From: Nitrososphaerota archaeon
Lineage (GTDB): Archaea; Thermoproteota; Nitrososphaeria; Nitrososphaerales; Gagatemarchaeaceae
NCBI GenBank assembly: GCA_005877365.1
Contig: VBPP01000223.1
Coordinates: forward strand, 1 to 6,880
Reading direction: 5' to 3'
DNA: 6,880 nt
Shown here: piece after piece, positions 1 through 6,693 of the stretch
Layout: every line of letters starts with the position of its first letter
Position numbering within the stretch: the stretch's first letter is position 1
Translations under genes and position numbers: made by a program
The notes under the pieces: generated by a model
What the model was told of the DNA's origin: nothing
What the model saw: only the letters and a program-made list of their open reading frames with translations
Databases searched by the model: none

Positions 1-1
1 C

Positions 2-1912
2 CTCGACCCGCAGGTCTCGTACGACATATATGGGGCCTCCGTCGAACAGAACGTCTACGAACCTCTCCTCTGGTTCAACGGTTCCAACGGGCGGGACCCC
101 ATCCCTTGGCTTGCGCAGAGCTATCAGGTATCGACCGACGGAAAGACCCTCACCGCCACCCTGAGGAGCGGGATCAAGTTCGCTGACGGGGAGACGCTCA
201 ATTCCTCGGCCGTCTACTTCAGTTACAACCGGCTCCTCGTGATGGATGGTAGCGCCCCAGTGGGGCATGGAACTCAGGCCTCCTGGATCATGCAGCAGCT
301 CCTGGACACGAGCCTGAGCACGACACTATGCTCCTGCACCCAGACCTACGGCAGTCAGTACACCCAGAAGGTGCTCAATGAGCATTTCGTCCAGATAACG
401 GGTCCCCTCACTCTGGTGCTTCATATCATGAACCCCAACAGCGCGCTGCCCTACTTGATCGCTAATCTCTGGGCAAACATAGTTGCTCCCGGCTTCGTCA
501 TGCAGCACGACATACAGCTCTGGAGCCAGCCGAGCTCGGGCTATCATCTTCCGTATCCGACGCTCTCGGGCAACGTTACGCAGAAGATGATCCAGTACTT
601 CGACGATTTCCAGGCGACGTGCAGCGCGAAGGGCTGTGGTGCCACGTATCTCGACTCGTCGACTCAGGGCTCGCTCGCCGGAACAGGTCCGTACACGATC
701 CAGAGCGTCGATGTCGCCTCGAACGTTGTCACCCTCAAGGCGAACACCAACTACTGGGGAGGACCCTACGGCAAGATTCACCCACGTATCCAGACTGTCG
801 TCTACAAGTTCGTTCCCGACCAGACGACCAGGGAGATAGACCTCAAGGACGCGGCCGCATCCGGCCAAGCGATGGTGATAGACGTCGCCTCGACGAACAT
901 CTACGATGTTGCGAACAGGAGTGAATGGCTCGCGAAAGGGCACCTAGCATCGACCACCCCTGGTGTGACTATCTACGGACCGTACACACAGTACGCAACC
1001 TATTTCATCCCCCTAAACACGAACGTGACCAATCCGTTCACAGGTACCTACTACTCCTTCCAACCATTCGCGGACATAAGATTCAGGCAAGCCTTCGCCG
1101 ACTCTGTTAACCTGACTCAGATCAACCTGCAGGTGAACAACAACCTCGGCAAGGTGGCGAACGGGCTCGAGCCTCCGGGAATCCCTCCTCAGGGTTCTTA
1201 CAACGCATCACTCAAGCCTGCCTACAGCTACAACCCGCACGAGGTGCAGTCGCTCCTCCTGAGCGCAATGCAAAACCCGATAACGCAGTTCAGGTTCGAG
1301 AACGGGTCTGCCGCCCCCCCGGGAGTATTCAGCAATGTATTCGGCTGCAAACAGCTCGGCTCGAACGGTCAGTGCTCTCACCCTACTCCGCAGACCGTCT
1401 CTCTCGTGTACGCCACCGGCGACACAGTCAATCAGGCAATACTCAATCAGTTGGCGGGAACCGTTAACAACGTCAGCACCACATACAACATGGGACTCAC
1501 CGTCAGCGTGACACCATTGCCTTGTGGTCAGATGACCAGCGAGGCCTTCTCTGGAGAGGTGTACGCCTGGGCCGAGTCGTGCTTCGGCTGGTTCGATGAT
1601 TATCCCTGGTCCCTCGATTTCCTCGGGCCGATCCTTTCGCCAGGCGGGATATACACCGGCCCTGGAGGATGGAACCTGGGCCAGATGGGAACCTACTGGA
1701 GCCAGGCTCAACAGGCCAGCGCTCAGAACAACATTCCCGGCGTGGTCGCTGCAACCAACGCGATGAGTGCCCTGGCCAACAGAGAGGTCATGGACATCTG
1801 GACCTTCTACCCTTACATCTACATGGTGATGACGTCGAACGTCCGGGGTTTCTACTTCAACCCAGCCATTTACACCACCGGGGAACCTCAATACTTCGCG
1901 GCTCTCTACTAG
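2..1912 (+). CDS. ABC transporter extracellular solute-binding protein, family 5 (peptide/nickel type), 5' partial
   Basis: This is the substrate-capturing subunit of an oligopeptide/dipeptide-type importer and would act outside the membrane, handing solute to the permeases encoded just downstream. The frame is open from base 2 to the TAG at 1910-1912, giving 636 residues; the true start and any signal peptide or lipobox lie left of the window. Family 5 features are visible: an early stretch reading VEQNVYEPLLWFNG, then DGKTLTATLRSGIKFADGE, the GTGPYTI motif with a following NYWGG (bases about 683-760), and FADIRFRQAFADSVN (about 1070-1115). These match the usual 'YEPLL', 'LR.GVKF.DG', 'GTGPY..', 'NP.YWGG' and 'D.RVR.A' landmarks. 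No C-terminal membrane anchor is seen; the protein ends in YFAALY. It carries eight cysteines, including a CSC pair, which may form disulfides. Peptide specificity is inferred from family and neighbours; sugars, nickel or other solutes remain possible. Confidence 0.93.
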   Translation, partial: LDPQVSYDIYGASVEQNVYEPLLWFNGSNGRDPIPWLAQSYQVSTDGKTLTATLRSGIKFADGETLNSSAVYFSYNRLLVMDGSAPVGHGTQASWIMQQLLDTSLSTTLCSCTQTYGSQYTQKVLNEHFVQITGPLTLVLHIMNPNSALPYLIANLWANIVAPGFVMQHDIQLWSQPSSGYHLPYPTLSGNVTQKMIQYFDDFQATCSAKGCGATYLDSSTQGSLAGTGPYTIQSVDVASNVVTLKANTNYWGGPYGKIHPRIQTVVYKFVPDQTTREIDLKDAAASGQAMVIDVASTNIYDVANRSEWLAKGHLASTTPGVTIYGPYTQYATYFIPLNTNVTNPFTGTYYSFQPFADIRFRQAFADSVNLTQINLQVNNNLGKVANGLEPPGIPPQGSYNASLKPAYSYNPHEVQSLLLSAMQNPITQFRFENGSAAPPGVFSNVFGCKQLGSNGQCSHPTPQTVSLVYATGDTVNQAILNQLAGTVNNVSTTYNMGLTVSVTPLPCGQMTSEAFSGEVYAWAESCFGWFDDYPWSLDFLGPILSPGGIYTGPGGWNLGQMGTYWSQAQQASAQNNIPGVVAATNAMSALANREVMDIWTFYPYIYMVMTSNVRGFYFNPAIYTTGEPQYFAALY

Positions 1913-1993
1913 TTCACCTCACCCTCGGCGGAGGCGAGGCGAAGCGGGGCGAAGATATGCCCAGGAGAGCGCGTCCCACAAGCCGGGAACGCT

Positions 1994-2001
1994 CAAATAA
2001 T
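1994..2001 (+). promoter_or_regulatory. possible TATA box for a leaderless dppB transcript
   Basis: An AT-only stretch (AAATAAT, within CAAATAAT) stands out in a GC-rich 112-base gap between the binding protein and dppB. Its centre is about 27 bases upstream of the dppB TTG start, which is the usual archaeal TATA-to-transcription-start distance. It could therefore drive a leaderless dppB mRNA. The match to the archaeal consensus is weak and read-through from the upstream gene is equally possible. Confidence 0.25.
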
Positions 2002-2024
2002 CAAGCGGGCTCGAACCGATAGGA

Positions 2025-3149
2025 TTGAGACTATACGAGTACGTCGCGAGGCGACTCCTACTGATGATATTCGTTCTTCTCGCGTTGAGCGTTCTGATCT
2101 TCTACCTCACGAGGGGCCTCCTCCCGCCCACCACGGCCCTCGCGGCCTACATCACCCCGAGGATGGACGATTCAGCAAAGCTTTCCGTCGCTCGCGCCCT
2201 CGGTGTGGCGACAACTTCCTGCCCCTCCTACTCTGCCTTCGTTTCTCTGCAGGGCGGATGTGTGGTGCCTCTCTGGGGGCAGTACGTCGGATGGCTAGAA
2301 AACGCCCTGGCAGGCAACTGGGGGTTGACCCTCCTCCCGGGTATCTCAGGGACCGACACGACTTGGCACGTCTTCTTCAGCAGGTTCCCCTACACGGCTG
2401 AGCTGGCGATCGCGGGCGCCTTCCTGACGATTATCATAGGAATCCCCCTCGGAATTGTCTCAGCCACGCACAACAACAAGCTCCCTGACCACATCTCGAG
2501 GATGGTCTCTCTCGGCGGCTACTCAATCCCGCAGTTCTGGTTCGGAGCCGTGCTGCAGATACTCTTTGTACTCTACATAAGAGTCAACGGGTCTGGTCTT
2601 CTGTCGGCGAACAGCACCGTCGCAACCAGGTGCGTCATCTGTTTCTCGGGCGTCGTCCCAGGAGAGATTGCACGGTATTCGGGCATCCCTCTTCTTGATG
2701 GGATCCTCTCCCTAAACTTCCCTTACTTCTGGGACTCGGGGGTGGCTCTTATCCTCCCGGCACTCACTCTCGCGATCACATCGATAGGCGCGATATCAAG
2801 GATAGTCCGCTCGAGCATGATGGAAGTCCTGAGGCAGGACTACATCACACTGGCGAGGTCCAAGGGGCTCAAGGAGAACGTTGTCATCTACAGACACGCG
2901 CTGAGAAACGCCATACTCCCGGCGGTCACGGTATCCGGCCTCCTCGTCGCTTACCTTCTGGGAGGGGCTGTAATCGTGGAGATCGTCTTTTCCTGGCCTG
3001 GGGTGGGTAACGCTTCGCTCGCAGCCGCCAATGTTCTTGACATAAACTTTCTAGAACTCTACGTCCTAGTCACCGCCGTCATAATCGTAGTCACGAATCT
3101 GGCCGTAGACGTGATCTACGCTAAGCTCGACCCGAGGATAAGGTACTGA
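2025..3149 (+). CDS. dppB: peptide ABC transporter permease, DppB/OppB type
   Basis: Membrane channel subunit of the dipeptide/oligopeptide importer, partner of the DppC-type permease that follows one base later. The 374-residue product begins with the typical DppB segment MRLYEYVARRLLLMI; an in-frame stop at 1998 and no other start codon between fix the start at TTG 2025. Six membrane segments are predicted by eye near residues 11-29, 122-147, 165-186, 236-255, 299-322 and 344-366. The cytoplasmic EAA coupling loop is clear at about 270-300 (DYITLARSKGL, then HALRNAILPA), and the C-terminus ends in the usual LDPRIRY. It is somewhat longer than the common 310-340 residues, because of a long outer loop after the first membrane segment (about 30-120) and another at about 187-235. 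Each loop carries two cysteines (66 and 79; 203 and 206). A good Shine-Dalgarno is not visible at the start, compatible with a leaderless message. Confidence 0.95.
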   Translation: MRLYEYVARRLLLMIFVLLALSVLIFYLTRGLLPPTTALAAYITPRMDDSAKLSVARALGVATTSCPSYSAFVSLQGGCVVPLWGQYVGWLENALAGNWGLTLLPGISGTDTTWHVFFSRFPYTAELAIAGAFLTIIIGIPLGIVSATHNNKLPDHISRMVSLGGYSIPQFWFGAVLQILFVLYIRVNGSGLLSANSTVATRCVICFSGVVPGEIARYSGIPLLDGILSLNFPYFWDSGVALILPALTLAITSIGAISRIVRSSMMEVLRQDYITLARSKGLKENVVIYRHALRNAILPAVTVSGLLVAYLLGGAVIVEIVFSWPGVGNASLAAANVLDINFLELYVLVTAVIIVVTNLAVDVIYAKLDPRIRY

Positions 3150-3150
3150 G

Positions 3151-4092
3151 GTGAAGGCTTCGAAGCCAGAGGGATCCCAATCGAGTGACAGGTATGGGCG
3201 GCGGGCCGACCTCAAGTACGCGCTTCATCTTCTGAGGAGAAACCCGATAGTCCTCACCGGCGTCGCAATCTCCGTGGCCTCAGTACTACTCGCTTTGCTA
3301 TCCCCGCTGATAGTGAACCCAACATCGTGGGACCAGCAGCCCCTCAACCTGCGCCTCTGCTGGAACAACCCTATCGTCAACTGGCAGATAGCCAACGTCT
3401 TCAACTGCGGAGGGTCCGCTGTCTACCCGCTCGGTACCGACTCTTATGGGCGGAGCCTGCTGCAGATGATAATACTCGCGATTCCGGTCGACCTGGAGAT
3501 CGCGTTCGAGGTCGTCGCCTCGGCCGTCGTGATAGGGGTCTTCTTCGGTGGCCTGGCCGGGTACAAGGGTGGAATCGTCGACGAGGCGATACTTAGGGTC
3601 ACCGACGTCTTTCTCGCAATCCCCGGAATCTTGCTCGCAATCGTCCTGATCGTAGTCCTGGGGAGGTCCTTGCCGACTCTGACGATCGCGGTGCTCACTA
3701 CCTGGTGGCCCTACTACGTCAGGCTTATGCGGTCTCAGGTCCTGAGTGAGAAGGAGAAGCCTTACGTCGAGAGGTTGCGCGCGATGGGTGCGGGAGGCAT
3801 CAGGATACTCTACGGTCACATAGTCCAGAACTCGATCTACCCTGTACTCGTACAGGCTACCCTCGACATAGGCTCAGTGATACTCACCGTCTCTGCGCTG
3901 ACGTTCATCGGACTGACGCCCAGCCCGCTGCTCCCCGAGCTCGGGAACCTGTCAAACCAGGGGATACAGTACATCTTCACGGCGCCCTGGCTCATCCTAT
4001 TTCCGGGCCTCACGATACTCATCATCTCTCTCGGTTTCAACCTTCTCGGGGACGGAATCAGGGACGTCTTCGACCCCCGCCTTAGGAGATGA
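3151..4092 (+). CDS. dppC: peptide ABC transporter permease, DppC/OppC type
   Basis: Second channel-forming subunit of the importer, 313 residues, close to the family's normal length. It starts with GTG one base after the dppB stop, with AGGT at 3141-3144 as a plausible ribosome site, so it is surely cotranscribed and probably translationally coupled to dppB. The cytoplasmic N-terminus leads into a membrane segment at about 33-51. The outer region holds the family landmark LGTDSYGRSLL (residues 94-104), equivalent to the usual 'HPLGTDxxGRD'. The EAA loop is at about 204-232 (PYVERLRAMGAGG, then HIVQNSIYPV), and the end GDGIRDVFDPRLRR is characteristic of DppC. Two cysteines (70 and 86) lie in the first outer loop, echoing the pairs in DppB. 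I see no damage in the gene. Immediately downstream, in the same frame after the TGA, is the dppD remnant. Confidence 0.95.
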   Translation: MKASKPEGSQSSDRYGRRADLKYALHLLRRNPIVLTGVAISVASVLLALLSPLIVNPTSWDQQPLNLRLCWNNPIVNWQIANVFNCGGSAVYPLGTDSYGRSLLQMIILAIPVDLEIAFEVVASAVVIGVFFGGLAGYKGGIVDEAILRVTDVFLAIPGILLAIVLIVVLGRSLPTLTIAVLTTWWPYYVRLMRSQVLSEKEKPYVERLRAMGAGGIRILYGHIVQNSIYPVLVQATLDIGSVILTVSALTFIGLTPSPLLPELGNLSNQGIQYIFTAPWLILFPGLTILIISLGFNLLGDGIRDVFDPRLRR

Positions 4093-4098
4093 AGGGCT

Positions 4099-4185
4099 AT
4101 CGCGCCGGAGGTCCTGAGGATAAGCAACCTGAAGGTCTCCTACCTCACCTACGCGGCCGAGGTGAAGGCCCTGTACGGAGAGTGA
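4099..4185 (+). pseudogene. dppD: remnant of dppD (DppD-type ATPase), only the N-terminal tip left
   Basis: In the slot where dppD normally lies between dppC and dppF, the frame reads LRISNLKVSYLTYAAEVKAL (codons from 4114), followed by YGE and a TGA at 4183-4185. This is the usual beginning of a DppD ATPase ('L.V.NLKVSY.T..GEVKAL.GVSF'). Everything after that is missing: Walker A, Q-loop, signature, Walker B and the C-terminal peptide-transporter domain, roughly 300 codons. The dppF GTG begins 11 bases later, and a TGA at 4197-4199 overlaps it as GTGA. That is the classic coupling overlap and may be the original dppD stop in another frame, suggesting an internal deletion that spared both gene ends. 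No ATG, GTG or TTG start precedes the homologous part; GGAGGT at 4107-4112 sits seven bases before an ATA at 4120. A misassembly could produce the same picture. Confidence 0.75.
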
Positions 4186-4195
4186 GGCGTCCGCG

Positions 4196-5221
4196 GTGAC
4201 GGACAACAACGATTACCTTCTCAGGACCGAGAACCTCTTCAAGTGGTTCCCGACGAGGATAGGAATCCTGAGCCGGACCGTCGCATACGTGAAGGCGGTG
4301 GACGGCGTTTCAATCGGCATCAGAAGGGGCGAGACCTTCGGGCTGGTCGGGGAGTCAGGCTGCGGGAAGACGACTCTTGGGAGGACGCTGATGAGACTCA
4401 CCGAACCCTCCAAGGGAAGCGTCGCCTTCGAAGGCACAATGATTTCGGCGCTGAAGGGGAGCCGTCTCAAGCCCTTCCGGAGGAAGATGCAGGTGGTCTT
4501 CCAGGACCCGTATGCCTCTCTCGACCCCAGACAAAGCATCGGGTCAGCGCTGCTCGAGCCTATGAAGATACACCGCATAGCGTCCACAAAGAGCGAGGCA
4601 AAGAAGATGGCCGGCGAACTGCTAGAGAAGGTGGGCCTCAACACAGACCACCTCGCCAGGTTTCCTCACGAGTTCTCCGGCGGTCAAAGACAGAGGATTG
4701 CCATAGCAATTGCCCTCGCGGTAAAGCCGTCATTCATCGTACTCGACGAACCCACTTCCGCGCTCGATGTTTCTGTCCAGGCTCAGATACTCAGGCTGCT
4801 GAGGAACCTGCAGCAGGAGCTAGATCTCACGTTTTTGTTCATCTCACACAACCTCGCGGTAATCAGGCAGATGTGCGACAGGACGGCAGTGATGTACCTG
4901 GGTAGGATTGTCGAATTCGCCGAAACCAAGAAGCTTTTCGAAAATCCCAAGCACCCCTACACCAAGGCCCTGCTCTCGTCGGTCCCTGTCCCGGACCCAT
5001 CGAAGAGGAGGGAGTTGGGGGTGCTGCAAGGGAACATCCCCAGCCCCGTCGCTATACCCAGCGGCTGCCGTTTCAGGACGAGATGCCCCTACGCTACGGA
5101 GAAGTGCCTGAACCTGCCTCCTCCATTGATCGAGGTTGAAAGGGGGCACTGGATCGAGTGTCACTATGACATCGACTTTGCTGCCGCCTCTAAAGTCGAG
5201 ATACGACCCCGGGCTACCTGA
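4196..5221 (+). CDS. dppF: peptide ABC transporter ATP-binding protein, DppF/OppF type
   Basis: Cytoplasmic ATPase that powers the importer by docking on the EAA loops of DppB and DppC. The 341-residue product has all catalytic elements: Walker A GESGCGKTT (52-60), Q-loop glutamine 103 in VVFQDPYASLDPR, signature SGGQ (161-164), Walker B IVLDE (181-185), D-loop SALD (188-191) and H-loop histidine 218. The peptide-transporter C-terminal domain follows (KHPYTKALLSSVP from 252). Four cysteines (291, 297, 304, 322) match the pattern that binds an iron-sulfur cluster in structurally studied DppD/DppF proteins. N-terminal LFKWFP and YVKAVDGVS identify it as DppF rather than DppD. The GTG start has GTGAGG at 4182-4187 as a plausible ribosome site. 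At residue 172 it has isoleucine where DppF proteins usually have arginine (IAIARAL), a feature more typical of DppD. Its normal heterodimer partner appears deleted just upstream. Confidence 0.95.
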   Translation: MTDNNDYLLRTENLFKWFPTRIGILSRTVAYVKAVDGVSIGIRRGETFGLVGESGCGKTTLGRTLMRLTEPSKGSVAFEGTMISALKGSRLKPFRRKMQVVFQDPYASLDPRQSIGSALLEPMKIHRIASTKSEAKKMAGELLEKVGLNTDHLARFPHEFSGGQRQRIAIAIALAVKPSFIVLDEPTSALDVSVQAQILRLLRNLQQELDLTFLFISHNLAVIRQMCDRTAVMYLGRIVEFAETKKLFENPKHPYTKALLSSVPVPDPSKRRELGVLQGNIPSPVAIPSGCRFRTRCPYATEKCLNLPPPLIEVERGHWIECHYDIDFAAASKVEIRPRAT

Positions 5222-5694
5222 CGGCAATGTACGTGGAGGAGAACCAACATCAAGGCGACCTGGACCAACGTCCAGTGATGCCCGAACATACTTCGGCCTC
5301 GCTTCCAGGGGCCCGCTCACTCACGCCCGTTCTAGTGTGTCTTGCTCATCGGAACCGAGAGGGTAGCAGCGCAGTGTTTGGGGAACGCCTCGAGGAGGGT
5401 ATATGAAGAGTGCGAAAGTTGAAGGGCACACCATCTACGAGCCCAAACTATCTATTGGCTCTTCCAGGCAACTCATCGCTCCTGTTCAATCCCCTGGCAT
5501 GACGCACGGTCGCTCGGGACTTGCCGAATCGTGTAATTCTCGCACCTTCTTGGAGATCGCGCAACCAAAAGCCATCGAATCGAGGCTCACGAGCACAACG
5601 GAGGGTCCCGAACGCCCTTGCTGAGCCGTCGGGGCAGAGTATTAAGCGGCGTTGGGGGTCGTTAGTTGAGAAATCGAGTCTTCGCCGCCCCGTC
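5222..5694. other. long intergenic region with no convincing gene
   Basis: About 470 bases separate dppF from the tfb promoter. Short open frames exist on both strands, but their products resemble no family I know and their codon use lacks the AGG/ATA-rich, GC-ending pattern of the flanking genes. The best is a 73-codon frame starting at ATG 5403 with GGAGG at 5394-5398, which I regard as unsupported. I found no tRNA-like T-arm, rRNA segment, long repeat or T-run terminator. A short hairpin lies near its left end. A small RNA or a decayed gene is possible but not demonstrated. Confidence 0.6.
5260..5275 (+). repeat. perfect 6-bp inverted repeat (hairpin) after dppF
   Basis: CTGGAC and GTCCAG flank a four-base CAAC loop, 38 bases downstream of the dppF stop. 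The transcript would form a small GC-rich stem-loop, which could protect the 3' end of the operon mRNA or assist termination. No T-run follows, so it does not look like a bacterial intrinsic terminator, and archaeal terminators are usually plain T-tracts. A six-base stem can also arise by chance. Confidence 0.3.
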
Positions 5695-5702
5695 TTTATA
5701 TA
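5695..5702 (+). promoter_or_regulatory. archaeal TATA box of tfb
   Basis: TTTATATA matches the archaeal TATA consensus and stands in GC-rich surroundings. With the usual spacing of about 25 bases the transcript would start near 5723-5729, leaving roughly 30 bases of leader before the ATA codon at 5755. The bases just upstream (CGCCCCGTC) are pyrimidine-rich, so a strong purine BRE is not evident. Further AT-rich elements follow at 5732-5739 and 5748-5757, so an alternative start of transcription cannot be excluded. Confidence 0.65.
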
Positions 5703-5754
5703 GGAGGACGTACCATTACTCAAGGAGACCCAATTATAGGGTGTGTGATATAGA

Positions 5755-6693
5755 ATACCACAAGAGACCAATTTTTCGAGGCTGTGGAAACTAGAGAGAT
5801 CGCTCGACAAGTGCCCTAGGTGTGGCCGGAGTCCGATGGTGGTTGACAGCTCCGGGGGAGAGCTTTACTGCACTGGTTGCGGCTTCGTAGTCAAAGAGAA
5901 GATAGTCGACACGGGCCCGGAGACGAGGTCGTTCTCCAGCGAAGAAGGAGAAAACCGAAGCAGGACGGGCGCCCCAACCTCCGTGACGATGCACGATATG
6001 GGGCTTGCCACTGTGATAGGGACGGACAACAGGGACTCGTCAGGAAAGGCTCTGTCAAGCTCAATGAGGTCCACCGTCGAGCGGCTGAGGACCTGGGACA
6101 GAAGGAGTCAGGCTCACGAGTCGGCCGACAGGAATCTCAGGCAGGCGCTGAATGAGCTCCGGAGGTACTCCGACAAGCTTACGGTTTCTGAAGCGATTAC
6201 GGAGAGAGCCGCGTACATCTACAGGAAGTGTCTCGAGAGGGGCCTGGTCAGAGGAAGGTCGATTACCGCGATGATGGCAGGGTCGCTATACGCCGCCTGC
6301 AGGGACATGGAGGTCCCAAGGACTTTGAAGGACGTGGCAGCAGTCAGCAACGTCAAGAGAAAGGACCTGGCAAGGTCGTACAGGCTCCTGCTGAAGGAGC
6401 TGGACATCAAGATGCCGGTCGCCGAGCCATCGAGGTGCGTATCCAGAATAGCGTCTAGGGCAGGGATGACGGAGAGGACGCAGCGAAGAGCGCGGGAAAT
6501 CCTGTTCAAGGCATCCCAGCTCAGGATATCGGCTGGGAAGGACCCGATGGGACTAGCCGCTTCGGCTCTCTACGTGGCCTGCACACTGGAAGGCGAAGAC
6601 ATTACACAGAAGGATGTCGCAGAAGCCGCTGGAGTGACCGAAGTCACAATCAGAAACAGGTACAAGAGTCTCCGCTCCTTCCTCGGCATCTGA
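5755..6693 (+). CDS. tfb: transcription initiation factor IIB (TFB), with a probable non-ATG start
   Basis: Archaeal counterpart of TFIIB: it binds the TBP-TATA complex and BRE and recruits RNA polymerase through its zinc ribbon. Counting from ATA 5755 the protein has 312 residues, near the usual length. It has a zinc ribbon CPRC (20-23) and CTGC (39-42) spaced by 15; a linker with RTGAPTS and HDMGLATVIG; a first cyclin repeat (about 110-200, with SITAMMAGSLYAACRD); and a second (about 210-305, with DPMGLAASALYVACTLEGED and AGVTEVTIRNRYKSL). The first in-frame ATG, at 5836, falls inside the zinc ribbon and would discard its first two cysteines, so translation must begin earlier. The frame is open from 5749 (stop TGA 5746-5748) but offers no ATG, GTG or TTG. 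ATA 5755, preceded five bases away by GTGAT, is my preferred start; CTG 5782 is an alternative, as is a sequence error. The usual EWRxF tryptophan is threonine (GPETRSF). A TATA box lies upstream, independent of the transporter operon. Confidence 0.93.
   Translation: MPQETNFSRLWKLERSLDKCPRCGRSPMVVDSSGGELYCTGCGFVVKEKIVDTGPETRSFSSEEGENRSRTGAPTSVTMHDMGLATVIGTDNRDSSGKALSSSMRSTVERLRTWDRRSQAHESADRNLRQALNELRRYSDKLTVSEAITERAAYIYRKCLERGLVRGRSITAMMAGSLYAACRDMEVPRTLKDVAAVSNVKRKDLARSYRLLLKELDIKMPVAEPSRCVSRIASRAGMTERTQRRAREILFKASQLRISAGKDPMGLAASALYVACTLEGEDITQKDVAEAAGVTEVTIRNRYKSLRSFLGI

Noticed and set aside
326..943. 205-codon minus-strand open frame inside the binding-protein gene
   Set aside because: It is antisense to a clear family 5 binding protein; long antisense frames are expected in GC-rich coding DNA.
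1314..1320. Run of seven C in the binding-protein gene as a possible frameshift site
   Set aside because: The frame continues normally through the run with family-like sequence on both sides, so there is no sign of a shift.
1208..1891. 227-codon minus-strand open frame inside the binding-protein gene
   Set aside because: It is an antisense shadow of well-supported coding sequence with no domain signal.
5271..5281. GTGATGC resembling a C box of a C/D RNA
   Set aside because: No D box (CTGA) occurs at a suitable distance; the nearest is several hundred bases away.
5476..5500. GTTCAATC resembling a tRNA T-loop
   Set aside because: The flanking bases do not pair as a T-stem, and no acceptor or anticodon arm could be built around it.
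5403..5624. 73-codon + strand open frame with GGAGG four bases before its ATG
   Set aside because: The product resembles nothing known, codon use differs from the real genes here, and a longer opposite-strand frame covers the same bases, so it looks like a chance open frame.
5448..5810. 120-codon minus-strand open frame overlapping the tfb promoter and 5' end
   Set aside because: It runs through the TATA box and the zinc-ribbon codons of tfb and gives no recognisable protein.
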